A stretch of DNA of 64,000 nucleotides from an uncultured bacterium. GTDB taxonomy: Bacteria; Bacteroidota; Bacteroidia; Bacteroidales; Bacteroidaceae. The notes beneath the pieces were generated by a model. That model did not search any database, was not told the DNA's origin, and saw nothing but the letters and a program-made list of their open reading frames with translations. The stretch is taken from the NCBI GenBank assembly GCA_905214795.1, contig CAJMNM010000003.1:62001-126000 (forward strand), given 5' to 3'. The translations under genes and the position numbers were made by a program. Within the stretch, counting starts at the first letter, position 1. Every line of letters starts with the position of its first letter. Below, in pieces: positions 34,552 through 43,587 of this stretch.

Positions 34552-34698
34552 CGAATTCTTATTCAAACTGATAATATAAGGACAGCATTACTGCGATAAT
34601 TCTTTTCTTATATGTTTTTTATCTGATTATTCTAATAGTGTAGACGTAAGTGAACGTCTGATTCTTACGATTGAAATAATAAATTAATAAACTGAATA

Positions 34699-35055
34699 AT
34701 GACGGACTTTATTATTTTATCCATTGTCCTGTTGGCCGCAATAGTGTTGGTCGGGGCAGCATTGTTGGTGGCACGTATTGTAGCGCCACGTAGTTACAAC
34801 AAACAAAAAGGTGAGCCGTATGAGTGTGGTATGCCTTCACGTGGTGGAGCCTGGATGCAGTTTAAGGTTGGATATTATCTGTATGCCATTTTGTTCCTCA
34901 TGTTCGATATTGAAACAGTATTTCTGTTTCCATGGGCTGTACGTATAGGACGTATGGGAGCTGCTTACGGTATGTTAAGTATCGGACTGTTCATGACGGT
35001 TTTGGTTTTAGGTCTGGCTTATGCTTGGCGGAAAGGAGCTTTGGAATGGAAATAA
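34699..35055 (+). CDS. nuoA: NADH-quinone oxidoreductase subunit A
   Basis: A 118-residue membrane subunit with three helices. The conserved loop Y-N-K-Q-K-G-E-P-Y-E-C-G-M-P between helices 1 and 2 is diagnostic, as is F-D-I-E-T-V-F-L-F-P-W-A in helix 2. It is the first subunit gene of an operon that continues to 45030. Its stop lies inside the beginning of nuoB. Confidence 0.97.
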   Translation: MTDFIILSIVLLAAIVLVGAALLVARIVAPRSYNKQKGEPYECGMPSRGGAWMQFKVGYYLYAILFLMFDIETVFLFPWAVRIGRMGAAYGMLSIGLFMTVLVLGLAYAWRKGALEWK

Positions 35056-35639
35056 AGAAAAGAGCTGCCATTTCAAATATGAAATGGGAAGAAATGGGCG
35101 ACAACAGTGAGATTGTCAGACTGGCTGAGGAACTTAATGCAACAGGAGCAGGGGTTGTTGTCGGTTGGTTAGACAAATTCATAGATTGGGCCAGAAGCAA
35201 CTCATTGTGGTCTTTGACATTCGGTACCAGCTGTTGTGCCATAGAGTTCATGGCATTGGGTGCGGCACGTTACGATATGGCGCGTTTCGGTTTCGAGGTT
35301 ACCCGTAACTCACCCCGTCAGGCCGATATGATTATGGTGTTAGGTACCATTACAAAGAAAATGGCACCGGTTCTGAAACGTCTTTACGATCAGATGGCTG
35401 AGCCGAAATACGTGATTGCTGTTGGTGGCTGTACCATTTCCGGTGGTCCTTTCAAGGGATCGTACCATGTGGTAGACGGTATTGACAAGATTGTGCCGGT
35501 AGATGTTTATATTCCGGGTTGTCCTCCAAGACCCGAAGCTTTCTATTACGGTATGATGCAGTTACAGCGTAAAATCAAGGTGGAACCATTTATCGCCAAT
35601 AAATTCAAGAAGACTGAAAAAGAAAACAAAGATGAGTAA
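35046..35639 (+). CDS. nuoB: NADH-quinone oxidoreductase subunit B
   Basis: Peripheral-arm subunit holding the N2 [4Fe-4S] cluster next to the quinone site. The 197-residue protein from ATG 35046 has the tandem cysteines in G-T-S-C-C-A-I-E-F-M, then G-G-C-T-I-S-G-G and P-G-C-P-P-R-P-E. An upstream in-frame ATG at 34932 lies within nuoA and yields unrelated sequence, so it is rejected. It overlaps nuoA by 10 bases and nuoCD by 8. Confidence 0.97.
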   Translation: MEIKKRAAISNMKWEEMGDNSEIVRLAEELNATGAGVVVGWLDKFIDWARSNSLWSLTFGTSCCAIEFMALGAARYDMARFGFEVTRNSPRQADMIMVLGTITKKMAPVLKRLYDQMAEPKYVIAVGGCTISGGPFKGSYHVVDGIDKIVPVDVYIPGCPPRPEAFYYGMMQLQRKIKVEPFIANKFKKTEKENKDE

Positions 35640-37302
35640 CATGACAAATATGACGGTTGCTTTACCTGAAACGGTGATAAGAAAAGTATGTCCGCAGGCC
35701 CGGTTAATCGGAAGCGAGACAGAAACAACTGATAAGGAAACCGCACAGTCTGCGGCTGAGAAAATATGGGAAGTCACTCCCGAATCTGTAGCAAAAGTAT
35801 GTCTTGCGTTAAGAGATGAGGCCGGAATGGATTTTCTCCGTGATCTGATGGGTACCGATGAGGGTGACGGTAAGACTGGTGTTTATTATTTTATGGAACG
35901 CACTGCCGACGGCGTCAATGTAGTATTGAAGGCGGTGACTGCCGACTGGATGCCTTCTGTAACCGGAGTATGGCAGGCTGCTATGCTTAAAGAACGAGAA
36001 GTATACGATTTCTACGGTTTGCGTTTTCTTAATCATCCAGACATGCGCCGCCTTTTCTTGAGAGAAGACTGGCACGGATATCCCCTTCGCAAGGATTATG
36101 TGATGGATGAGCGTGATGAGATGCCCGGCAATGAGTATAATGCAGATACCACAACCTGCTATACATTAAATGAAAAAGGTGAAGTTGTAGCTGAAAAGCG
36201 TGTGGTTTTCGGTGAAAACGATTTTGTGGTCAATATCGGGCCGCAGCATCCTTCTACTCATGGTGTATTAAGAATGAGAACCTCAATAGAAGGTGAGACG
36301 GTTACAAAAGTAGACCCTATTTTGGGGTATATTCACCGTGGTATTGAGAAACTGTGTGAAAAGCGTGATTACAAACAGGCTTTGGCCATGACCGACCGTT
36401 TGGATTACCTCAGTGCACATCAGAACAGACATGCTTTGTGTCTTTGTGTGGAAAAGGCTGCCGGCATAGTAGTACCCGAACGCGCACAGTGTATCCGTAC
36501 CATGATGGACGAGTTGCAGCGTATTGATTCACACCTTTTGTTCTTTTCCTGTCTTGCTATGGATATGGGTGCCCTTACACCGTTCTTCTATGGTTTCCGT
36601 GAAAGGGAGATGATTTTGAATATCATGGAAGAGACAACCGGTGGACGCCTTATTCAGAATTATTACAGATACGGTGGCGTACAGGCCGACGTGCAACCCG
36701 ATTTTCTTGACAAGGTTAGAGCCTTTACAAAGAGAATGCGTAGCGTGATTAAAGACTACAATGACATTCTGACCAGTAATGTCATTGCACAGAATCGATT
36801 GATGGGTGTCGGAATTCTGACTAAGGAAGACGCCATCAGTATCGGTACTACCGGAGGTACGGGCCGTGCTACAGGTTGGGCCAACGATGTACGTAAAAGA
36901 CATCCTTATGCTTGGTATGACCGGGTGAACTTCAAGGAAATTACCTATACACACTGTGATTCGTTCGACCGTTATAAAGTCAGAATGGACGAGATACTGG
37001 AATCATGTAACATTCTCGACCAGTTGGCTGATATGATGCCCGAAGGACCGGTTTGTGCCAAGGTTCCGGCCATTATCAAACTGCCGGCAGGTGTATATAC
37101 AGCGTCGGTTGAGGCCAGTCGTGGTGAGTTTGGTGTATGTATTGTGAGCGATGGTGGAAAGACACCGGCCAGATTACATTTCCGTTCTACAGGTTTACCA
37201 TTGGTACAGGCCATGGATACGGTTTGTCGTGACGGAAAGATTGCCGACTTGATTGCCATTGGTGGTACACTCGATTTTGTGATTCCTGATATAGACCGAT
37301 AA
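35632..37302 (+). CDS. nuoCD: NADH-quinone oxidoreductase fused subunit CD
   Basis: A 556-residue fusion. Residues 1 to about 170 are NuoC (R-E-V-Y-D-F-Y-G-L-R-F, W-H-G-Y-P-L-R-K-D-Y). The rest is NuoD, the hydrogenase-like 49 kDa subunit that shapes the quinone pocket (N-I-G-P-Q-H-P-S-T-H-G-V, H-R-G-I-E-K-L, E-A-S-R-G-E). The fusion is usual in Bacteroidota and some enterobacteria. The ATG at 35632 overlaps nuoB; an alternative in-frame ATG at 35641 would remove the overlap. Confidence 0.97.
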   Translation: MSNMTNMTVALPETVIRKVCPQARLIGSETETTDKETAQSAAEKIWEVTPESVAKVCLALRDEAGMDFLRDLMGTDEGDGKTGVYYFMERTADGVNVVLKAVTADWMPSVTGVWQAAMLKEREVYDFYGLRFLNHPDMRRLFLREDWHGYPLRKDYVMDERDEMPGNEYNADTTTCYTLNEKGEVVAEKRVVFGENDFVVNIGPQHPSTHGVLRMRTSIEGETVTKVDPILGYIHRGIEKLCEKRDYKQALAMTDRLDYLSAHQNRHALCLCVEKAAGIVVPERAQCIRTMMDELQRIDSHLLFFSCLAMDMGALTPFFYGFREREMILNIMEETTGGRLIQNYYRYGGVQADVQPDFLDKVRAFTKRMRSVIKDYNDILTSNVIAQNRLMGVGILTKEDAISIGTTGGTGRATGWANDVRKRHPYAWYDRVNFKEITYTHCDSFDRYKVRMDEILESCNILDQLADMMPEGPVCAKVPAIIKLPAGVYTASVEASRGEFGVCIVSDGGKTPARLHFRSTGLPLVQAMDTVCRDGKIADLIAIGGTLDFVIPDIDR

Positions 37303-37330
37303 ATAAGTAAAATGAGATAAAATAAACGGT

Positions 37331-38428
37331 ATGAATTTTACTACGGATTATTATAGTTTAGCCCCCTTGGCAAGCCGTTTTCATGAAGTGCTTGACGGAG
37401 CGGTAGGAGAGAAAGCGGCCATTGCGATTGAAGGTCTCTGCCTTGTTGTCGGGCTTATTTTGTTATATGCGGTTCTGGCTATTATTTTGATTTATATGGA
37501 GCGCCGTGTTTGTGGAGCTTTTCAGTGTCGAATCGGTCCTAACCGTGTAGGCGGTAAAGGCGGACTTTTACAGGTACCTGCCGATGTGATTAAGATTCTG
37601 ACAAAAGAAATCATCAGACTTAACAATGCCGACCATTTGTTGTATGAGCTTGCCCCTTTCTTTGTCATTGCCGGTTCGTTTATCAGTTTCGCCTGCCTGC
37701 CATGGCATAACGGAGCGCCTTTACTCGATTACGAAGTTGGTGTGATGTTGGTTTTGGCTGCTTCAGGTCTGGGTGTATTGGGTATTCTGATGGCCGGATG
37801 GAGCAGTAACAGCAAATATGCTGTGATTGGTGCCATGCGAAGCGGCGCCATGATGATTAGTTACGAACTTTCCATGGGTATTGTTGTTATAGCAGTGGTA
37901 GCTTTGAGCGGTACGATGAGTATTTCCGGTATTGTAGAAAGTCAGGAAGGATTGTGGAACCTCTTCAAAGGTCATATTCTGACAGTCTTGGCTTTCCTGA
38001 TTTATTTGATTTCAGGTAATGCCGAGGCCAACCGTGGTCCGTTCGACCTTGCTGAAGCCGAGCAGGAGTTGACAGCCGGTTACCATACGGAATATTCAGG
38101 TATGCACTTCGGATTTTTCTATCTGGCAGAATATCTGAATCTTTTCATTACGTCAGGTATTGCAACCACACTCTTCCTCGGCGGATGGATGCCGTTTCAT
38201 ATTCCCGGACTTGACGGATTAAATAGCGTGATGGATGCCATTCCGGGAGCCGTATGGTTTGTAGGCAAGACATTTGCTGTGGTCTTTCTTCTGATGTGGA
38301 TCAGATGGTCATTCCCTCGTTTGCGTATCGACCAGGTTCAGACCCTGGAGTGGAAATACCTCATGCCACTGTCATTGGTCATTATGATGGCTACGGTCAT
38401 CTGTAAGGTTTACGGATGGGTATTGTAA
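37331..38428 (+). CDS. nuoH: NADH-quinone oxidoreductase subunit H
   Basis: A 365-residue membrane subunit of about eight helices at the junction of the two arms. It contains the family signature E-R-R-V-C-G-A-F-Q-C-R-I-G-P-N-R-V-G and the quinone-loop motif N-A-E-A-N-R-G-P-F-D-L-A-E-A-E-Q-E-L, followed by G-Y-H-T-E-Y-S-G. The length is normal. It starts 28 bases after nuoCD. Confidence 0.97.
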   Translation: MNFTTDYYSLAPLASRFHEVLDGAVGEKAAIAIEGLCLVVGLILLYAVLAIILIYMERRVCGAFQCRIGPNRVGGKGGLLQVPADVIKILTKEIIRLNNADHLLYELAPFFVIAGSFISFACLPWHNGAPLLDYEVGVMLVLAASGLGVLGILMAGWSSNSKYAVIGAMRSGAMMISYELSMGIVVIAVVALSGTMSISGIVESQEGLWNLFKGHILTVLAFLIYLISGNAEANRGPFDLAEAEQELTAGYHTEYSGMHFGFFYLAEYLNLFITSGIATTLFLGGWMPFHIPGLDGLNSVMDAIPGAVWFVGKTFAVVFLLMWIRWSFPRLRIDQVQTLEWKYLMPLSLVIMMATVICKVYGWVL

Positions 38429-38488
38429 TTAAGAAAACTCTAATCAACAGTCGTGGCCTCTGAATGTTAGTGTTTGGCGTTCGTGGCG

Positions 38489-39022
38489 ATGATGAAAAAT
38501 CAATCAAATATAAATAAGGAAATGAGTGGTAGTTTTAAAAAATATGTCAGAAGATATCTTCGTGGAACGAAAAGCCTTTTTGTAGGTATGAATACGTCCA
38601 TGCGCGTGATGGTGCAGAAGAAGGTCTCTGAGCAGTACCCTGAGAACAGACATACAACACTGAAGGTGCCCGAGCGTCATAGAGCGCAGCTCCAGATGGT
38701 AGCCGGTGAAGACGGTCAGTGGCTTTGTGTAGCTTGCGGTCTGTGTCAGAACGCCTGCCCTAACGGTACAATCAGCATAGAGTCTGAATGGGTTGTCAAT
38801 GAAGAAGGCAAGAAGAAGAAAAAGCTTACTGCTTATCATTACGACCTGGGTTCCTGCATTTATTGCGGTTTGTGTGTAGATGTTTGTCCTCATGGTGCAA
38901 TTCGTTTCAATAACCATTTTGAAAATGCTGTGTTCAACCGCGAACATCTTAAGATGAGGCTCGACCAGCCGAAGAATGAGAAATGGGCTGAGAACGGAAC
39001 ACGAATCAGCAACGGAGAGTAA
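38489..39022 (+). CDS. nuoI: NADH-quinone oxidoreductase subunit I
   Basis: Ferredoxin-like subunit with two [4Fe-4S] clusters that pass electrons to NuoB. The motifs C-V-A-C-G-L-C-Q-N-A-C-P and C-I-Y-C-G-L-C-V-D-V-C-P are intact. The start is uncertain. ATG codons at 38489 and 38492 give about 177 residues; ATG at 38522 (M-S-G-S-F-K-K-Y) is preceded by an A-A-G-G-A stretch and may be the true start. In a complex lacking NuoEFG, this subunit is the likely entry point for an external donor. Confidence 0.94.
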   Translation: MMKNQSNINKEMSGSFKKYVRRYLRGTKSLFVGMNTSMRVMVQKKVSEQYPENRHTTLKVPERHRAQLQMVAGEDGQWLCVACGLCQNACPNGTISIESEWVVNEEGKKKKKLTAYHYDLGSCIYCGLCVDVCPHGAIRFNNHFENAVFNREHLKMRLDQPKNEKWAENGTRISNGE

Positions 39023-39091
39023 TAAACAAAGGAGTGACGGGAATATCCCTTCTCCGATAATGAAATCAGAAAATAAACCTCTATTTAAGAT

Positions 39092-39604
39092 ATGGAAATA
39101 ACATTTCAACAAGCCGCATTCTTTGTAGTAGCGCTGCTTATGATTGCCGGAGCGTTGGCTACAGTGATGGCTAAGCGTATACTCAGGGCTGTCACAGCCT
39201 TGCTGGTGGTGCTTTTTTGCACGGCTGCATTTTATTTCATGTTGGGCTATACGTTCCTGGGTACGGTGCAGATTACAGTTTATGCGGGAGGTATTGTAGT
39301 GCTTTATGTGTTCTCAATCCTGCTTACCCGTTCAGAAGTGAGTGTGAGAAACCGTTTGAAAAAGGGCAAGGCTACTGCCGTGTTGGCAACGACGTTGACC
39401 GGTGCGGCGCTGACGCTTTGGTTACTCTTCAATGCCGGTTTTACCCGTCAGGGTATCTCCGAAGGTTATGAACTGTCTCCGCTTGAGATTGGCGATGCTT
39501 TGGTTGGTCCCGAGAAATACCAGTTCGTTTTGCCGTTTGAAGTAATCAGTGTGTTGCTTCTTGCCTGTATCATCGGTGCGGTGATGATTGCGCGTAAACG
39601 CTGA
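39092..39604 (+). CDS. nuoJ: NADH-quinone oxidoreductase subunit J
   Basis: A 170-residue membrane subunit with five helices. The motif G-A-L-A-T-V-M-A-K-R-I-L-R-A-V-T-A-L and the third-helix segment T-V-Q-I-T-V-Y-A-G-G-I-V-V-L-Y-V-F-S-I-L are characteristic. It lies between nuoI and nuoK with spacers of 69 and 77 bases. Confidence 0.96.
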   Translation: MEITFQQAAFFVVALLMIAGALATVMAKRILRAVTALLVVLFCTAAFYFMLGYTFLGTVQITVYAGGIVVLYVFSILLTRSEVSVRNRLKKGKATAVLATTLTGAALTLWLLFNAGFTRQGISEGYELSPLEIGDALVGPEKYQFVLPFEVISVLLLACIIGAVMIARKR

Positions 39605-39681
39605 TTCAGTTCATGCTGAGGCTTTTAGAGAGACTTTTAATTTAATTAAAAACAACATATAGCATTCAACGCTGAAGAAAT

Positions 39682-39993
39682 ATGGAACTCAATTTATTGT
39701 TTTATCTTGTACCGGGCACCATCATGATGTTTTGCGGCGTTTACGGTTTTTTTACGCGCCGAAGTCTGCTGGCGGTGCTTCTTTGTGTGGAACTGATGCT
39801 TAATGCCGTCAATATCAATTTTGCCGTCTTTAACCGTTTTCTTTTCCCCGGTGCGCTCGAGGGACATTTTTTTGCCCTCTTCGGCATTGCCATTTCTGCT
39901 GCCGAGACAGCTGTGGCTATTGCCATCATGATTAATGTTTACCGAAACATGAGCGGCATTAATACAGATGACATCAACCAGTTGAAAGGTTGA
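39682..39993 (+). CDS. nuoK: NADH-quinone oxidoreductase subunit K
   Basis: A 103-residue antiporter-like small subunit with three helices. The conserved membrane glutamates are visible in L-L-C-V-E-L-M-L-N-A-V-N-I-N-F and A-A-E-T-A-V-A-I-A-I. It is MrpC-like in fold and takes part in proton transfer. Length and operon position are standard. Confidence 0.97.
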   Translation: MELNLLFYLVPGTIMMFCGVYGFFTRRSLLAVLLCVELMLNAVNINFAVFNRFLFPGALEGHFFALFGIAISAAETAVAIAIMINVYRNMSGINTDDINQLKG

Positions 39994-40026
39994 TATTAAT
40001 AATTTGTAATCAAACAAAATATCTAT

Positions 40027-41916
40027 ATGGATTATACGATTTTTATTCTGCTGCTGCCGGTACTCAGCTTTCTGGTATTGGCGCTTGCAGGCATGAAGAT
40101 GGGACACAAGACGGCCGGAATCATCGGTACGCTCTCTCTTGTGGCCGTTGCAGTGCTGTCATGGTGGGCTGCGGCTGATTATTTCAGTATGCCTCGGCAG
40201 GCCGACGGTACATTGGCGCCCCTCATGCCTTATAATGTAGAGTGGTTGCCTTTCAACAGTGATTTGCACATTGATATGGGACTGCTTATCGATCCCCTGT
40301 CTGTCATGATGTTGGTGGTGGTAAGTACAGTATCACTGATGGTTCATATCTATTCTTTCGGTTATATGAAAGGCGAAGTAGGTTTTCAGCGTTACTATGC
40401 TTTCCTGAGCCTGTTCACCTTCTCAATGCTCGGACTTGTGGTTGCCACCAATATTTTCCAGATGTACGTCTTTTGGGAACTTGTGGGTGTGTCTTCTTAC
40501 TTGCTCATCGGTTTCTATTATACCAAGCCCGAGGCTATTGCGGCTTCAAAGAAGGCGTTTATTGTGACACGTTTTGCCGACCTGGGATTCCTTATCGGTA
40601 TTCTGGTATACGGTTATGCGTTGGGCACATTCCAGTTCTCACCGTCTGAAACAGCATTGATGCAGGGTGGCATGATGATGCCGCTTGCGCTTGGACTCAT
40701 GTTTATCGGTGGTGCCGGTAAGAGTGCGATGTTCCCGTTGCACATCTGGTTGCCCGATGCCATGGAAGGTCCTACTCCGGTGTCTGCCCTTATTCATGCG
40801 GCTACCATGGTTGTGGCCGGTGTATATCAGATAGCCCGTCTTTTTCCTATTTATATTGTCTTTGCTCCCGACACATTACATATCATTGTGGCTGTCGGTG
40901 CTTTCACTGCTTTTTATGCTGCGGCTGTTGCCTGTGCGCAAAGCGATATCAAGCGTGTGCTGGCCTTCTCAACCATCTCACAGATTGGCTTCATGATGGT
41001 GGCTCTCGGTGTTTGCACATCAAGTGACCCGCATATGGGCGGCCTGGGTTATATGGCTTCAATGTACCATCTGTTTACACATGCCATGTTCAAGGCTTTG
41101 CTGTTCCTTGGAGCAGGTTGTATTATTCATGCCGTACACAGCAACGAGATGAGTACCATGGGTGGTTTGCGTAAATACATGCCGGTTACCCATATCACTT
41201 TCCTTATTGCCTGTCTGGCCATTGCCGGTATTCCACCGTTCTCAGGCTTCTTCTCAAAGGATGAGATACTGACCGCATGTTTCCGTTACAGCGCTTTGGT
41301 AGGTTGGGTTATGACCGTCATTGCCGGTATGACTGCCTTTTACATGTTCAGACTTTATTATTGCATCTTCTGGGGACACGAGAACAAGGCCCTGCACGAG
41401 GCACATCGTCCGCATGAGAGTCCTCTCACCATGACTTTCCCGTTGATGTTCCTTGCTGCTATAACCTGTGTGGCCGGTTTTATTCCTTTCGGTCATTTCA
41501 TTTCATCTGACGGTCAGATTTATGACATCCATCTCGAAACCAGTGTAGCTGTAACCAGTGTGATTGTAGCTGTATGTGCTATCCTGTTGGCTACATGGAT
41601 GTATTTGCGCGACCAGCAGCCGGTGGCCGATATGCTGGCACGCCGTTTCCCGAAGTTGCACCGTGCGGCTTACCGCCGTTTCTATATGGATGAGGTTTGG
41701 CTCTTTGTAACCAAGCGAATCATCTTCCGTGGCGTATCCCGTCCTTTGGCATGGTTCGACCGTCATGTCATCGACCAGTTCCTGAATTTCATGGCCTGGG
41801 GTGCCAACGCTACTGCCGAAGAAGTGCAACCTATGCAGAACGGAAAAATCCAGAGTTATATCATCTGGTTCTTTGTCGGTATTCTTGCCATAGCACTTTT
41901 CATGCTGGCCTTTTAA
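40027..41916 (+). CDS. nuoL: NADH-quinone oxidoreductase subunit L
   Basis: A 629-residue antiporter-like subunit with about 14 helices plus the C-terminal lateral helix. The key glutamate is in F-W-E-L-V-G-V-S-S-Y-L-L-I-G-F and the channel lysine in G-G-A-G-K-S-A-M-F-P-L-H-I-W-L-P-D-A-M-E. The H-A-A-T-M-V-V-A-G-V segment and the discontinuous helices follow. A start at 40027 gives the normal N-terminus. Proton-pumping end of the membrane arm. Confidence 0.97.
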   Translation: MDYTIFILLLPVLSFLVLALAGMKMGHKTAGIIGTLSLVAVAVLSWWAAADYFSMPRQADGTLAPLMPYNVEWLPFNSDLHIDMGLLIDPLSVMMLVVVSTVSLMVHIYSFGYMKGEVGFQRYYAFLSLFTFSMLGLVVATNIFQMYVFWELVGVSSYLLIGFYYTKPEAIAASKKAFIVTRFADLGFLIGILVYGYALGTFQFSPSETALMQGGMMMPLALGLMFIGGAGKSAMFPLHIWLPDAMEGPTPVSALIHAATMVVAGVYQIARLFPIYIVFAPDTLHIIVAVGAFTAFYAAAVACAQSDIKRVLAFSTISQIGFMMVALGVCTSSDPHMGGLGYMASMYHLFTHAMFKALLFLGAGCIIHAVHSNEMSTMGGLRKYMPVTHITFLIACLAIAGIPPFSGFFSKDEILTACFRYSALVGWVMTVIAGMTAFYMFRLYYCIFWGHENKALHEAHRPHESPLTMTFPLMFLAAITCVAGFIPFGHFISSDGQIYDIHLETSVAVTSVIVAVCAILLATWMYLRDQQPVADMLARRFPKLHRAAYRRFYMDEVWLFVTKRIIFRGVSRPLAWFDRHVIDQFLNFMAWGANATAEEVQPMQNGKIQSYIIWFFVGILAIALFMLAF

Positions 41917-41984
41917 AATGAAACAGGGTGACGGATGAACAGTCCCCGCCCGCTGTTAAAACAAGAAAATAAACGCATAAACGT

Positions 41985-43550
41985 ATGAATATATTAAGTC
42001 TTTATGTTTTGATTCCGTTACTCATGCTGCTGGCGCTTTGGCTGGCGCGTAGCGTGAATCAGGTACGTGGCGTGATGGTAACCGGCGCTTCGTTCCTGTT
42101 GGCCATGTCTGTGTGGCTCACGGTAACTTATCTGCAGTGGCGTCATGCCGGCGCGACAGATGAAATGTTTCTGACCGACAGCGTGACATGGTTTGCTCCG
42201 TTGAACATTTGCTATTCCGTAGGTGTCGACGGTATTTCGGTAGTCATGTTACTGCTGAGCGCGATAATCGTTTTCACAGGTACATTTGCTTCCTGGCGTC
42301 TTAAACCGCTCACCAAGGAATACTTCATGTGGTTCACACTGCTGAGCCTCGGTGTGTTCGGGTTCTTTATATCAACCGACCTTTTCACCATGTTCATGTT
42401 CTACGAGGTTGCCCTCATTCCGATGTATCTGCTTATCGGTGTCTGGGGTAGCGGTCGTAAGGAATATGCGGCCATGAAGCTTACGCTGATGTTGATGGGT
42501 GGTTCTGCCTTCCTTTTGATAGGTATTCTTGGTATTTATTACGGTGCGGGAGCCGATACGATGAATGTCATCGAGTTGGCACAACGTCATATTCCGTCTC
42601 AGATACAGCACATTTTCTTCCCGCTGATATTTGTCGGATTCGGTGTGCTTGGCGCGCTGTTCCCTTTCCATACATGGAGCCCCGACGGTCATGCTTCAGC
42701 ACCTACGGCTGTGAGTATGTTGCATGCAGGAGTACTGATGAAACTGGGTGGTTACGGTTGTTTCCGTGTGGCCATGTATCTGATGCCCGAAGGCGCGGCC
42801 ATGTGGGGTAACGTCTTTCTCGTGCTGACAACCATTTCTGTGGTTTACGGTGCGTTGAGCGCTGTGGTACAGACTGACCTGAAATACATCAACGCTTATT
42901 CTTCGGTAAGCCACTGCGGTCTTGTACTTTTCGCTTTGCTGATGATGACCCGTGTCAGTTGTACCGGTGCCATACTTCAGATGTTGAGCCACGGTTTGAT
43001 GACCGCACTCTTCTTCGCGCTCATTGGTATGATATACGGCCGTACGCATACACGTGACGTCCGTCAGCTTCGCGGTTTGATGAAGATTATGCCTTTCCTG
43101 GCAGTAGGCTATGTCATTGCCGGTCTGGCCAACCTAGGTTTGCCGGGTCTTAGCGGTTTCATTGCCGAGATGACAGTGTTTGTAGGTTCGTTTGAACATA
43201 CCGACACGTTCCACAGAACCTGTACCATTATAGCCACAACCAGTATTGTGATTACGGCGGTTTATATCCTTCGTGTGGTTGGCCGTATTCTTTACGGTAC
43301 CTGTACCAATGAGGAACATCTCAAACTGACCGATGCCACCTGGGATGAGCGTTTTGCTGTGATTTGTCTGATTGTAGCCGTTGCCGGTCTTGGTCTTGCG
43401 CCGTGGTGGGTAAGCGACATGATAAGCGGAGGTGTGGAACCCATCATATCTCGTGTCACTTCAGCGGTGACAGCATGCGGACCAACCGCTTCGCTTTCTG
43501 AAGGTATCAGCGAGATGTCTAAAGCCGTGGTCAGCATGATTGCCGGATGA
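41985..43550 (+). CDS. nuoM: NADH-quinone oxidoreductase subunit M
   Basis: A 521-residue antiporter-like subunit. It contains the glutamate motif F-M-F-Y-E-V-A-L-I-P-M-Y-L-L-I-G, the Y-S-S-V-S-H-C-G motif and F-P-F-H-T-W-S-P-D-G-H-A-S-A-P-T-A-V-S. The length and fourteen-helix pattern are normal. It starts 68 bases after nuoL. Confidence 0.97.
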   Translation: MNILSLYVLIPLLMLLALWLARSVNQVRGVMVTGASFLLAMSVWLTVTYLQWRHAGATDEMFLTDSVTWFAPLNICYSVGVDGISVVMLLLSAIIVFTGTFASWRLKPLTKEYFMWFTLLSLGVFGFFISTDLFTMFMFYEVALIPMYLLIGVWGSGRKEYAAMKLTLMLMGGSAFLLIGILGIYYGAGADTMNVIELAQRHIPSQIQHIFFPLIFVGFGVLGALFPFHTWSPDGHASAPTAVSMLHAGVLMKLGGYGCFRVAMYLMPEGAAMWGNVFLVLTTISVVYGALSAVVQTDLKYINAYSSVSHCGLVLFALLMMTRVSCTGAILQMLSHGLMTALFFALIGMIYGRTHTRDVRQLRGLMKIMPFLAVGYVIAGLANLGLPGLSGFIAEMTVFVGSFEHTDTFHRTCTIIATTSIVITAVYILRVVGRILYGTCTNEEHLKLTDATWDERFAVICLIVAVAGLGLAPWWVSDMISGGVEPIISRVTSAVTACGPTASLSEGISEMSKAVVSMIAG

Positions 43551-43587
43551 GACACAGAGTATTAACGAATAAAAATATAGAAAGACA

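Noticed and set aside
34932..35045. Upstream start for nuoB
   Set aside because: The extra residues overlap nuoA in another frame and do not resemble NuoB.
38504..39112. 202-codon minus-strand ORF opposite nuoI
   Set aside because: Antisense shadow of a gene with intact ferredoxin motifs.
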